This document shows, one piece after another, positions 22,397-30,397 of a DNA stretch of 32,131 bases. Below the pieces are notes generated by a model, which saw only the letters and a program-made list of their open reading frames with translations, made no database searches and was not told the origin of the DNA. The stretch's first letter is position 1. Every line of letters begins with the position of its first letter. The stretch is from contig NZ_AAWS01000073.1 of assembly GCF_000169175.1 (NCBI RefSeq), forward strand, positions 1 to 32,131. The letters are read 5' to 3'. A program made the translations under genes and the position numbers. This DNA comes from Microscilla marina ATCC 23134 (GTDB lineage Bacteria > Bacteroidota > Bacteroidia > Cytophagales > Microscillaceae).

Positions 22397-23553
22397 ATGT
22401 TTTCCGTATATTGCAGTATGCTCCAAGTAGTGAAGACATACAAATACAAGCTCCGAAATTTGTCTGCTACCCAAACTCAAAAACTGAGTAGCTGGGTAGG
22501 TGCTTGTCGGTTTGTCTACAACCTTGCTTTAGAGACAAAACAATACGCCTACAAAGCATATGGCGTTAACTTGTCTCGCTTTGATTTGGATAAGGAGCTC
22601 AAAACCCTCAAGGATGTTGAATGGATCAAAGATGTTCCATCACAGAGTCTTCAGGATGTGCTCCAAAGGCTTGAGAAAGCCTATCAATCTTTCTTTAAGG
22701 GTGGTGGCTTTCCCAAATGGGCGAAAAAAGGCAAATACAATTCTATCACTCTAAAGTCAGTCACCCGTGACAACTGTGGGGCAGGTCGTTTTGTTCTTCC
22801 AAAACTAGGCGAGGTCAAAACCTTCTACTCACGAGAAATCCCCAAAGAAGCCAAACTTAAGCGAGCAACCATCATCAAAGAATCGGATGGTTTCTATATT
22901 TCTATTATGTTCTCAACGACCACCCAACCACTTCCGAGCAATAACCAAACTGTGGGATTGGATTGGGGGATAGAACATTTTCTAACAACCTCAGATGGCG
23001 AACACATTGCCAATCCGCGCCTTTTTCAGCACTACCAAAAAAAGCTCAGGATTGAACAACGAAGCCTTTCCCGCAAAAAGAAAGGAGGGAGCAACTTCAA
23101 GAAGCAAGCCCGAAAACTTGTCAAACTTCAGGCTAAAATTGCCCGTATTCGCAACGATTTTCAACACAAAGTCAGCAAAAGCTTAATTCTCAAATATGGC
23201 TCTATTGCGGTTGAAAACCTCAAAGTTCGTAATATGACTGGTAGCGCCAAAGGAACCACTGAAGCACTTGGAAAGAATGTCAAAGCCAAATCAGGTCTAA
23301 TCGCTCTATTCTGGACACGGCGCCTTCTATGTTTTTGGATAAGCTGGAGTACAAATCGAAATGGCACGAACGAACTTTTGTCAAGGTAAACCCAAAGCGT
23401 ACTTCCCAGGTATGCTCTGAATGTGGGCACAAAGACAAAGAAAGCAGGAAAACACAAGCCAAATTTGTGTGTACATCTTGTGGTACAAAACTAAACGCAG
23501 ACATCAATGCTGCAAAAAATATTGAGGCAAGGGCTTTTGCCTCCATCCGTTAA
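22397..23553 (+). pseudogene. tnpB: TnpB (RuvC-like, RNA-guided nuclease ancestor), frameshifted
   Basis: Two frames (22397-23389 and 23329-23553) encode one TnpB. The N-terminal domain shows KTYKYKLRNLSATQTQKLSSWVGACRFVYN. The RuvC-like core keeps Asp in GLDWGIEHFLTTSDG and Glu in IAVENLKVRNMTGS. After the break come the zinc ribbon CSECG..CTSCG and the final Asp in NADINAAKNIEARAFA. The break is a one-base deletion at about 23299, where GGTCTAATCGC should read with one more A to give KSGLNRSILD, after which MFLDKLEYKSKW continues the other frame. All catalytic residues survive, in two pieces. Known TnpB proteins cut DNA guided by an RNA from the element right end. This copy is probably inactive unless the shift is a sequencing error. 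Confidence 0.88.
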
Positions 23554-23616
23554 CGTGAACTATTGGGTTGTGCGTTGGGTGAGAATCCTCTCTACTTTAG
23601 CTTGGGGAGTAGTCAA
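23480..23616 (+). ncRNA. Probable omega RNA region at the right end of the IS element
   Basis: In IS605 elements the guide (omega) RNA covers the 3' end of tnpB and the right-end hairpin, with the guide read from the flank after the element. Here that would include the terminal hairpin (23588-23609) and GTCAA, with guide sequence starting at 23617 inside the DUF547 gene. Presence is inferred from position and the hairpin only; the 5' limit is a guess. Confidence 0.35.
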
Positions 23617-24326
23617 TCCCTGAAATTATCTAATACTACCGTCCAGTCGTAAGGGCGAAATACCAAGCGTGGGTGGGTGTCTGTTGGAATAATATTGTAT
23701 TGTTGTAGCATGCGAATGATGCCGCTTTTTCCGCCAAAATCTCCTCGAAACCATTGCATTAATTTAGCAATTTCTACCATATTCTTACGAGCATGATAAA
23801 TACTCTCATTTTCGAGATAAGCAGCCGTAGCCAGGTCTAATTCCTCTTCAATTTTTTCGTCTGAGTAAAAGGCAATAGGAGGACAGCTTTTGGCGCCACA
23901 GTTGAGAGCAAAATGAATGCGATAATCTACTTTATCTACTCGTAGTCGTTTTTCTGTTTTATCCACAAACAACTTATTGAAATATCCCAGGCTATACTTA
24001 AATTTAGAGCGGCGTAAAATGCCGTGCTCTATCAAGTCAAAACTCATGACTTGCCCCGCAATAGGGAGGCATTTTTTTGTGAAGAAATTGGAAGGCTTGT
24101 GGTCAGGCGTTTTATAAAACTCCAGTTGAATAAAAGCATTATAGATATTAATCCAGAAGCTGAGTCGTTTTGCCTCAGAATCCAATAACTCTACCAAGTT
24201 GTCAACTGTGAGCTGTTGCAGTGCTATGAGATAGCTCTCGTATGGCTTTTGGGTTTTGATGGCATACAATAGGTCTTGCGCCAGTTGGGTAGGGAGAGTA
24301 TTGGTTAGCTTGGCTTGTTCTTCCAT
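23613..24326 (-). CDS. DUF547 domain protein, stop codon supplied by the IS end
   Basis: A 237-residue protein of the DUF547 family, recognised by RLSFWINIYNAFIQLEF (residues about 54-70), DLIEHGILRRSKFKYSLG and RIHFALNCGAKSCPPIAFY, with its conserved Cys. The family may contain a papain-like fold but its role is not established. There is no signal peptide, which is unusual because many members are exported. The TGA stop at 23613-23615 lies within the last bases of the IS element right end. If the IS is removed and the left flank joined, the frame would continue as SNNIYRKRHI and then stop. It is divergent from the M48 protease gene. Confidence 0.8.
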   Translation of the reverse strand: MEEQAKLTNTLPTQLAQDLLYAIKTQKPYESYLIALQQLTVDNLVELLDSEAKRLSFWINIYNAFIQLEFYKTPDHKPSNFFTKKCLPIAGQVMSFDLIEHGILRRSKFKYSLGYFNKLFVDKTEKRLRVDKVDYRIHFALNCGAKSCPPIAFYSDEKIEEELDLATAAYLENESIYHARKNMVEIAKLMQWFRGDFGGKSGIIRMLQQYNIIPTDTHPRLVFRPYDWTVVLDNFRD

Positions 24327-24469
24327 AAAGCATATTTTCTTTAACCAACTATTAAAACCATCAGGAGGTTCATTTACTTTATAATTTAATCAGGATTGTG
24401 TTATTTTGGCAATTCATAAGTCATTGACAAAAAGCTCTTGTTGATACGGTTAAAGTTAAACAAACAAAT

Positions 24470-25720
24470 ATGACCCCTCAAAACCTATTTATCATAATTA
24501 TAGTTATACTCTGTTTTAATGAGTTATTAAGCAATCTATTGCTATGGCTCAATCTGAAAAATAGCCCAGCAAAATTACCCCAGGAGCTGGAGGGCTTGTA
24601 TACAAATGAAGAATATCAAAGATCGTTGGCGTATAAAAAAGCAGTGGGGCATTTTTCGTTGTTCACTGGTACCTTGAGTTTTGTCGTTACCTTGATGCTT
24701 ATTGTTACTGGTGGGTTTGCGGTAGTAGCCGAGTGGGTTAACGGGCAAGTAAATCATCCTATTGGACAAACAATGGTCTTTTTTGCGGTATTAATGCTCG
24801 CCAACAACGTCTTGACTTTGCCTTTTCAACTGTATAGTACCTTTGTGATAGAAGAGCGCTTTGGGTTTAACAAAATCACCCCTAAAACATTTATCATTGA
24901 CAAGGTCAAAGGGTATATATTAGGAGGAGTTTTGGGGGGAGCATTAGGTTTTGCGTTTTTATACCTTATTGCCCAAATGCAGCAGCAGTTTTGGGTGTAT
25001 TTTTGGGTGGTTATTGCAGTATTTATGGTGTTTATGAATATGTTTTATACCAGCCTTATTATGCCCTTATTTAACAAATTTACCCCGCTCGAAGAGGGCG
25101 AACTACGTACTTCAATAGAGCAATACTGCCAAAAGGTAAACTTCCCACTCAACAATTTATTTGTAATAGATGGCTCTAGGCGGTCTACCAAAGCCAATGC
25201 ATTTTTTAGCGGCATGGGTGCCAAAAAGAAAGTAGTATTATACGATACCCTTATTCAAAACCATAGTACCCAAGAGCTGGTAGCAGTATTGGCACACGAG
25301 GTAGGACATTACAAAAAGAAACATATCCCAGTGAGCATGCTTATTTCGGTGTTGCAAATAGGGTTGGTTTTATGTATACTTTCGTGGTTTCTGTTCAACC
25401 CAGCATTGTCTCAGGCATTAGGAGCTTCATCGCTCAACATTGGGCTCAACCTCCTGGCTTTTGGTTTTTTATACTCACCCATTTCTATGATCACTAGTTT
25501 ATTCATGAATATTTTTTCCCGCAAAAATGAATACGAAGCCGATGCGTATGCTTGCACTACTTATAATGGCAAAGCACTTGCCAGTGCCCTCAAAAAACTA
25601 TCTAGCGACAACCTAAGCAACCTAACTCCCCACCCAGCCTATGTGTTTTTTCATTATTCGCACCCACCATTGCTGGCAAGGCTCAAAGCTATGCAAGAAA
25701 CGGATGAATACAATATTTAG
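24470..25720 (+). CDS. Ste24-like M48 family membrane zinc metalloprotease
   Basis: A 416-residue integral membrane protease resembling CAAX prenyl protease 1 (Ste24). The zinc site is HEVGH (residues 276-280, in VLAHEVGHYKKKH) with the third ligand Glu354 in NEYEADAYA. Several transmembrane helices precede it (about 3-22, 60-85, 100-120, 150-172 and 178-205), and two follow the HEVGH helix (about 290-310 and 328-350). FVIEERFGFNKITPKTFIIDK and STKANAFFSGMG are typical of Ste24 proteins. Bacteria do not make CAAX prenylated proteins, so it probably acts in membrane protein quality control or peptide clearance. The ATG at 24470 begins a hydrophobic first helix. Confidence 0.93.
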   Translation: MTPQNLFIIIIVILCFNELLSNLLLWLNLKNSPAKLPQELEGLYTNEEYQRSLAYKKAVGHFSLFTGTLSFVVTLMLIVTGGFAVVAEWVNGQVNHPIGQTMVFFAVLMLANNVLTLPFQLYSTFVIEERFGFNKITPKTFIIDKVKGYILGGVLGGALGFAFLYLIAQMQQQFWVYFWVVIAVFMVFMNMFYTSLIMPLFNKFTPLEEGELRTSIEQYCQKVNFPLNNLFVIDGSRRSTKANAFFSGMGAKKKVVLYDTLIQNHSTQELVAVLAHEVGHYKKKHIPVSMLISVLQIGLVLCILSWFLFNPALSQALGASSLNIGLNLLAFGFLYSPISMITSLFMNIFSRKNEYEADAYACTTYNGKALASALKKLSSDNLSNLTPHPAYVFFHYSHPPLLARLKAMQETDEYNI

Positions 25721-25767
25721 CGGCTTGTTCCAGAAGGCGTTGCCTGTTAGTGAGCTACCTACTTGTC

Positions 25768-25797
25768 GCACCGATATACACCGGTATCTAAGGACTT
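25768..25797. repeat. Dispersed palindromic repeat copy (GCACCGATATACACCGGT)
   Basis: GCACCGATATACACCGGT then ATCTAAGGACTT matches 10090-10120 with two differences over about 30 bases. It lies between the convergent M48 and LRR genes. Confidence 0.6.
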
Positions 25798-25818
25798 GAA
25801 ACTCATAGCTTGTTTCTG

Positions 25819-26511
25819 TTACAGAATAATTCGGGTATGAGGCATACGGTTTTGTAAGTGTTCAATAAACGCTTTACTAAACTGGTTGCCCTCAAGGTAT
25901 AATTCTGTCAATTGGCGAAGCTCTAAAAACGAAGAAGGTAAACCAGTGAGGTAATTTCTTTTGAGGTTTAAATAGCGCAGGTTTTTTAGCTGTCCTATGC
26001 TATCTGGCAGCGTTTCCAGCTTGTTTTGTCCTAGTTCAAGCCATTCAAGCTTTTTTAGTTGTCCCAGACTTGTAGGTAACTGGTGCAGGTAGTTACTGTC
26101 AAGGTTTAAATATTGCAATTTTTGTAGCTTGCCAATACTTTCAGGAATTACTTGTAATGCATTGGCGCATAAGTTCAGCATTTTGAGGTTGTGCAAACTT
26201 CCAATGGCATCGGGCAGGTGCTTTAGTTGTTCTAGAGCAAATAGTTCAAGTTTTTGCAAAGACTGCAGCGGTGTAAGTATGCCCTCTTCGAGGCAAAGAA
26301 ATATTTTCAGAAATGTATTATTAAAGTCGACATACAACTCTTTAGGAACACCCATCCCTTTTACAATCTGAAGCGCCATCCTTATATTAGTTTCTTCGTC
26401 GCTGTCTAGCAAGCACTTAATCTTATAAATATCTTGCGTAGTGTGCATCAACCTTTCAGGGTGAGAGCTGCTATTTGTTAAAGCGCTATTCGATAAAGCT
26501 GTCATAAACAC
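25819..26511 (-). CDS. Leucine-rich repeat protein
   Basis: A 230-residue cytoplasmic protein. The N-terminal 80 residues form a helical cap (IYKIKCLLDSDEETNIRMALQIVKGMGVPKE). Residues about 85-225 contain about six leucine-rich repeats of 23 residues, with the pattern LxxLxxLxLxxNxLxxLPxSIGxL (for example LEWLELGQNKLETLPDSIGQL, shown here as L-W-L-L-N-L-L-P positions). These are of the plant-like or SDS22-related bacterial type. LRR arcs bind protein partners. The helical cap with DEETNIRMALQI resembles Bacteroidota LRR proteins that carry only this cap, with no known function. The start is uncertain: ATGs occur at residues 1, 3 and 22. Confidence 0.85.
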   Translation of the reverse strand: MFMTALSNSALTNSSSHPERLMHTTQDIYKIKCLLDSDEETNIRMALQIVKGMGVPKELYVDFNNTFLKIFLCLEEGILTPLQSLQKLELFALEQLKHLPDAIGSLHNLKMLNLCANALQVIPESIGKLQKLQYLNLDSNYLHQLPTSLGQLKKLEWLELGQNKLETLPDSIGQLKNLRYLNLKRNYLTGLPSSFLELRQLTELYLEGNQFSKAFIEHLQNRMPHTRIIL

Positions 26512-26582
26512 AAATTAATAAGTTCCATGGTTTCTTTTTCTAAACTATATCAAAGCCTGGTAAAGTGTGAAAACGTAAATAA

Positions 26583-27035
26583 TTATTCTGAAATTTTTAG
26601 TTTTTTGATCCTTACCACAGGGCCAGGACAATAGCTTTGGTGGCAGGCGATGCAATTGTTTACCAGTAAATTGTATGCTTTCTTTTTATGCTTGGCTTTG
26701 TATATTTTTTCAGTATTGTTTACCATTAGCTGCGCCAATACTGTAAACTGTGGGGTTTTTACTTCAGCATCGGTAGGGGTAGCTACATGAATTGCTTTAA
26801 ACTTCTTGAGCAATTGTGGTAGTTCTGATTGATTCACCACTGCTTTTTTGAGCAATCGCATGTCTTTATCCATTGCGCGCATTAACAGAGCCAATTCGCT
26901 GTCATCATTAGGGTACCTGCTACGGTCTTGTTCTGCCGCCAATTGCTTGAACAGTTTTTTATGGGGAGAAGAGCAGTTGTAGTTTACTGCACCCAAAAAA
27001 ATGATGATACTTACCAAAAGAAAAGATTTTTTCAT
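26583..27035 (-). CDS. Cytochrome c-prime-like haem lipoprotein
   Basis: A protein of about 150 residues, taken to start at the ATG at 27035, which gives signal peptide MKKSFLLVSIIIFLGAVNYNCS with a candidate lipobox cysteine. The C-terminus carries the haem-binding motif CIACH in LLVNNCIACHQSYCPGP. The rest is mostly helical (LAAEQDRSRYPNDDSELALLMRAMDKDM; LPQLLKKFKAIHV), so a four-helix cytochrome c'/c556 type fold with a C-terminal haem site is inferred. An in-frame ATG at 27074 would give a poor leader. Its likely role is periplasmic electron transfer or gas/ligand binding. Only one CxxCH motif is present. Confidence 0.7.
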   Translation of the reverse strand: MKKSFLLVSIIIFLGAVNYNCSSPHKKLFKQLAAEQDRSRYPNDDSELALLMRAMDKDMRLLKKAVVNQSELPQLLKKFKAIHVATPTDAEVKTPQFTVLAQLMVNNTEKIYKAKHKKKAYNLLVNNCIACHQSYCPGPVVRIKKLKISE

Positions 27036-27114
27036 ACTAAACCGACAATTGAGGTGAGCATTGTACTTGAACACTTCATAAGGTTTTTTTGCATGCTGCT
27101 TTTAATATTTTTCA

Positions 27115-27145
27115 ACTCACAAACTTGACAACCAAGTTTGTGAGT
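27115..27145. other. Perfect 13-bp stem hairpin upstream of the cytochrome gene
   Basis: ACTCACAAACTTG (27115-27127) pairs exactly with CAAGTTTGTGAGT (27133-27145) across ACAAC. There is no T run on either side, so a protein binding site or intergenic repeat is as likely as a terminator. Confidence 0.5.
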
Positions 27146-27226
27146 CATGAAAGGATCAAACAGTAAGGAATGGTGTAAAAATAAAGTTCTATAGTAACGC
27201 CAAAATATTTTGTTGGCAGGAGAGGC

Positions 27227-27265
27227 AAAAAAACGTGTCATAGCAGCGCTACGGCAAGTTTTTTT
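27227..27265. terminator. Bidirectional terminator after the DUF4920 gene
   Basis: AAAAAAACGTG (27227-27237) pairs with CAAGTTTTTTT (27255-27265) with one mismatch, and an inner TAGC/GCTA stem strengthens it. The T7 run on the minus strand follows the DUF4920 stop by about 70 bases. Confidence 0.6.
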
Positions 27266-27336
27266 AACGAATTCTGTCAGCGAAAGATGACGTTAAAAAT
27301 GTAAATTTATTTTGGTACTATTCCTAAGAGAGTATT

Positions 27337-27810
27337 TTATTTATCTGACATTAAAATAACTCCGGTGGCTTCAAAAGTATATTTTTTCTGTGGTTGATTA
27401 ATTGCTTCAATCTCTTTTTTACTCTTTCCGGCGTCTTGTGCATAATGACGTAACTGAGCCACCGTAATTGTTTCTTTTTTGGCTACACCTTCAATTACCG
27501 CAGTTTTTCCGTCACAGTCTTTGGGTACAAAGAAACCATAGTCTTTGAAACGTATAAATAGCTTATCATTCTTATCGCCCATGTCCATTTTCATCCAACA
27601 GCCCTTTTTCTTGCAAACAGCCAACACCTCTCCTTTAAGCTTTACTTTGCCACTTTTTTCTTTGGTCGCTAGAATTGTATACAACGACGAAGCATTTTGG
27701 GCTTTTTCTGTGGTTATTTTTTTGCCAAAGCGTTGCATGTTTTGGGCTTGGGCAAAGCAAATACTTACTGTGAAGAACAGGGCTACAACTAAAATATTTT
27801 TCATAAGCAT
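27337..27810 (-). CDS. Secreted DUF4920 protein
   Basis: A 157-residue exported protein with signal peptide MLMKNILVVALFFTVSICFAQAQ; the ATG two codons later is an equally good start. The mature part matches DUF4920, a small family largely limited to Bacteroidota: VKLKGEVLAVCKKKGCWMKMDMGD, then LFIRFKDYGFFVPKDCDGKTAVIEGVAKKE, with a conserved CxxxGCW motif and a third Cys, suggesting an OB-like fold and a possible metal or disulphide site. Function is not established. It is separated from the cytochrome-like gene by a terminator, so it is probably transcribed alone. Confidence 0.85.
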   Translation of the reverse strand: MLMKNILVVALFFTVSICFAQAQNMQRFGKKITTEKAQNASSLYTILATKEKSGKVKLKGEVLAVCKKKGCWMKMDMGDKNDKLFIRFKDYGFFVPKDCDGKTAVIEGVAKKETITVAQLRHYAQDAGKSKKEIEAINQPQKKYTFEATGVILMSDK

Positions 27811-28072
27811 GGTATTATTAATTTAAATGTAGTGAATGTCAATTTTTGTGTACAAATAGTACATGTCTGATTTATAAAATGATGGGTGACTAATCTGTAC
27901 AAAAATATAGAATATTAACGCAAATTTATTAAAAAGTCAGTAAATTTACTTGATTATTAGTAGTTTATGGCAACAGACTTCAATCAAAAAACACAAAACA
28001 TCGTTTCTTTGGTATGATTACTCACGTAACATGACAAAAGATTTTATTTACAATAACCCATCACAAGAAACA

Positions 28073-28495
28073 ATGAGACAATTATACAAACTATGTGTTT
28101 TTTCGGCGGTAATCGTTATGAGCTGTATGGCACACATTGCACAAGCACAAGATACACCCGCTAAATTGCTTAAACAAGGTAAAGAAAAAAGCGCAGCTAA
28201 AGAATATAAGGCGGCGATTGCTTTATTTGACCAGGCAATAAAACTTGATGGCAAGTTTAAAAAAGCATATTACCATCGTGGAATGGCGCACTTTAAACTT
28301 GAAGACCTTCAGGAAGCAGTAGCAGACTTTAATCGTATCATTGCCATCGATGCAAAAAATGCGATGGCGTATGCAGGCAGAGCCCAGGTGAAATATGAAG
28401 CAGGTGATAATGAAGGGGCTTGTGAAGACATAAAAAAAGCTGGAGAGCTAGGATTTGCAGAATCTAGTGTATATATAAAGAAGTACTGTCGCTAA
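28073..28495 (+). CDS. Secreted TPR-repeat protein
   Basis: A protein of about 140 residues from the ATG at 28073, which begins a signal peptide (MRQLYKLCVFSAVIVMSCMAHIAQAQ). The frame is open from 27950, but that upstream part has no protein-like character. Residues about 33-100 hold two tetratricopeptide repeats (AKEYKAAIALFDQAIKLDGKFKKAYYHRG; EDLQEAVADFNRIIAIDAKNAMAYAGR), and the end, EGACEDIKKAGELGF, is the usual closing helix of short Bacteroidota TPR proteins. TPRs scaffold protein contacts. The next gene (28861) is a paralog with the same arrangement. Confidence 0.85.
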   Translation: MRQLYKLCVFSAVIVMSCMAHIAQAQDTPAKLLKQGKEKSAAKEYKAAIALFDQAIKLDGKFKKAYYHRGMAHFKLEDLQEAVADFNRIIAIDAKNAMAYAGRAQVKYEAGDNEGACEDIKKAGELGFAESSVYIKKYCR

Positions 28496-28808
28496 GAGCT
28501 TGCTTAAATTTTCACATTTAGCGTGATTTTCGATGAGTTTTGCTCTCAGATGCGTTAAACTTTGAAGACGACAACATCTGGTAGATGTTGGGCGAACCCC
28601 GTGTGACGGCAGCTATTGCAGATAACCGAACCTGTAGCTTTGCTATGGTGAGCTCTACTTTAGCTAAATTAACTTTGTTGAGCTCACCACAGCATAACTG
28701 CCCGATGAATCGGGATTTAGAAATAGGTTCGATTTAACAATATAAATATATGAGAGTGAAAATCGCGTAAAGCAAGCTCTGCCAACGGCTAATTTTAAAC
28801 AAGCTCTA
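28495..28808. repeat. Structured noncoding repeat element between two TPR genes
   Basis: No gene in 28496-28860. AGAGCTTGCTT (28495-28505) is inverted at 28770-28780, and a further related copy, AACAAGCTCT, lies at 28799-28808. Inside is a 15-bp stem with one mismatch (28641-28655 against 28680-28694), enclosed by CGAACCT/AGGTTCG (28628-28634 and 28724-28730), plus CCCGATGAATCGGG. The segment TTAACTTTGTTGAGC is shared with 10079 and, reversed, with the MITE at 22108. A MITE-like element is likely. Confidence 0.55.
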
Positions 28809-28860
28809 AAAGGTACTACACAACAAAACAGGTGTAGTCAAAAACCATCGAGTATTAAAT

Positions 28861-29451
28861 ATGTTTTTTTTCAAATTAAATAGTTTATCATTTATAATCA
28901 TCATCACTATTATTGTCGGGTGTGTGTCTGGCCGTAAAGGAGCAGATGCCTATTTTAAATCGGGCAACATTAAAGCATATCAGGGAGACTACAAAGGAGC
29001 CGTGAAAGACTTTGGTAGGGCATTAAAAGTAAACCCTATGCACGCCAAGGCATACCTAGGACGCTCTAATGTAAAGTATAACTTAAAAAACTACAGAGGA
29101 GCAATTGAAGATTGCAATACAGCCATACAACTCAACCCCGATTTGATAGACGCTTACTTTAATCTGGGTATTTCATATTATGAACTCAAAAAATATAAAG
29201 AAGCAGTAAGCAAGCTAAGTACATCTATTAGGCGTAAGCCAAACGACCCTGAGGCTTATTATATCAGAGGCAAAGCAAAAATGTATTTGGGCGATACACT
29301 GGGTGCTTGCAACGATTGGCAATATGCTGCCAGTATGAGTTATATCAGAGCGGCAAAAATACAAAAGAAATATTGTACAGGTTTTAGTAAAAATTCTGCA
29401 ATGGAAGAAGAAGCCCCAGCACAAGTAAGAGAAATAAGAGATAATAGGTGA
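28861..29451 (+). CDS. TPR-repeat lipoprotein
   Basis: A 196-residue lipoprotein: MFFFKLNSLSFIIIITIIVGC is a lipoprotein signal with cleavage before Cys21. Residues about 27-160 hold roughly four tetratricopeptide repeats (ADAYFKSGNIKAYQGDYKGAVKDFGRALKV; AKAYLGRSNVKYNLKNYRGAIEDCNTAIQL; then DAYFNLGISYYELKKYKEAVSKL and EAYYIRGKAKMYLGDTLGAC). It is a paralog of the gene at 28073 and is followed by the SiaB-like kinase after 136 bases. It probably scaffolds an envelope complex; no partner is evident. Confidence 0.85.
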   Translation: MFFFKLNSLSFIIIITIIVGCVSGRKGADAYFKSGNIKAYQGDYKGAVKDFGRALKVNPMHAKAYLGRSNVKYNLKNYRGAIEDCNTAIQLNPDLIDAYFNLGISYYELKKYKEAVSKLSTSIRRKPNDPEAYYIRGKAKMYLGDTLGACNDWQYAASMSYIRAAKIQKKYCTGFSKNSAMEEEAPAQVREIRDNR

Positions 29452-29587
29452 AAACTTACTTAATATAAATAACGAATTTGGGCTGAAATTTGCTTTTGCA
29501 AAACAAAAATGACTTATTTGGGTATACTCAAAACGAGTAATCACTTTAATTAACCTTTTAAAATTAGCCGTAAAATACAGCGTTCCT

Positions 29588-30193
29588 ATGTTATTAGACG
29601 ATCTGCGAAATTTACGTAAGACGGTAGCTTCAGAGTCTATTCTTTTCTCATACCGGGGCGAAATTACCCAGGAATTGATGGTTTACTTTCTACGCATTGT
29701 AGATAAAAAACTGATTGGTTCTAAGGAAAGTCCCCTCATCAGAAGAAGAATACTCAATATTATGATCGAATCGTTGCAAAACGCGGTGAAACATGCCCGC
29801 GATTGGTACAACGAAAGCGAAATAGAACCAGAAAACGAAGCCATCTTTTTGCTATCTCGTCGAGATGACAAGTATTTGTTGATCAATGGTAATGCTGTAA
29901 AAAACGATGTAAAACCTTTCATAGAGCGTAAAATAGAAAACATCAATAGCTTGAGCAGTGACAAGCAGCGTAAACTGTTTCGTAACATTATCAAGTATGG
30001 TGTGTATGGCTCTAAAGGTGGTGCCGGATTGGGTTTCGTTGACATGGCTCGTAAATCTGGTGATTTGATCAATTTCGATTTTGAAGAAATTGACGAAAAA
30101 TACTCTTATTTTACTTACCTTATTACGCTTGATCGTAACTCTATTCCTGAGCCCGATCTTACCCCTAAACCCAACACTGTATCTACAGTATAA
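29588..30193 (+). CDS. SiaB-like protein kinase (DUF6272 type)
   Basis: A 201-residue cytoplasmic protein with a histidine-kinase-like ATP-binding (HATPase) arrangement. The N-box helix is RILNIMIESLQNAVKHARDW (about residues 58-77), a central strand is YLLINGNAVKNDVKPFIERKI, and the glycine-rich lid is GSKGGAGLGFVDMARKSG (about 140-157). The layout matches the SiaB family, which phosphorylates a SiaC-type partner opposed by a PP2C phosphatase, as in Pseudomonas SiaABCD. No siaC is visible here, and the SpoIIE phosphatase at 17084 is 11 kb away, so the pairing is speculative. The next gene is thrS, about 200 bases on. Confidence 0.75.
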   Translation: MLLDDLRNLRKTVASESILFSYRGEITQELMVYFLRIVDKKLIGSKESPLIRRRILNIMIESLQNAVKHARDWYNESEIEPENEAIFLLSRRDDKYLLINGNAVKNDVKPFIERKIENINSLSSDKQRKLFRNIIKYGVYGSKGGAGLGFVDMARKSGDLINFDFEEIDEKYSYFTYLITLDRNSIPEPDLTPKPNTVSTV

Positions 30194-30397
30194 GCATCAA
30201 TTGATACTTGTTTGACCTGAACTCATGGCTTGCCAATGGTTTGGTTTTACAACAATTATGGGTTCAACCGATAATTTCTCCATTATTATTTTCCCTTCTT
30301 AAAACTTTTACAATCTTTGTAAATTATTGTTGGATAGGCTACTCAAGGAGTGGGCTGTTTGTAAAGCACACCATTGTTTAGCTACTAAACCTATATC

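Larger units (their letters stand above)
21683..23616. mobile_element. Decaying IS200/IS605-family element with divergent tnpA and tnpB
   Basis: The left end has a hairpin with loop CTTTAG (21685-21705, CCCA..TTGGG) and the right end a second one (23588-23609, CTCTCT..GGGGAG, also with CTTTAG), ending GTCAA. Subterminal hairpins without inverted ends or target duplication are the hallmark of this family. TTGAA (21678-21682) could be the target motif at the left. tnpA runs left and tnpB right, as in IS605-type elements. Both genes are damaged and a 222-bp MITE sits between them. Element limits are inferred from hairpins and flanking genes. Confidence 0.75.

Noticed and set aside
27032-27241. 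69-residue minus-strand frame
   Set aside because: It runs through a terminator and a hairpin and overlaps the start of the cytochrome gene in another frame.
30194-30397. T-box or other leader riboswitch before thrS
   Set aside because: I could not find a specifier loop, T-box sequence or terminator/antiterminator pair, and T-boxes are not expected in Bacteroidota.
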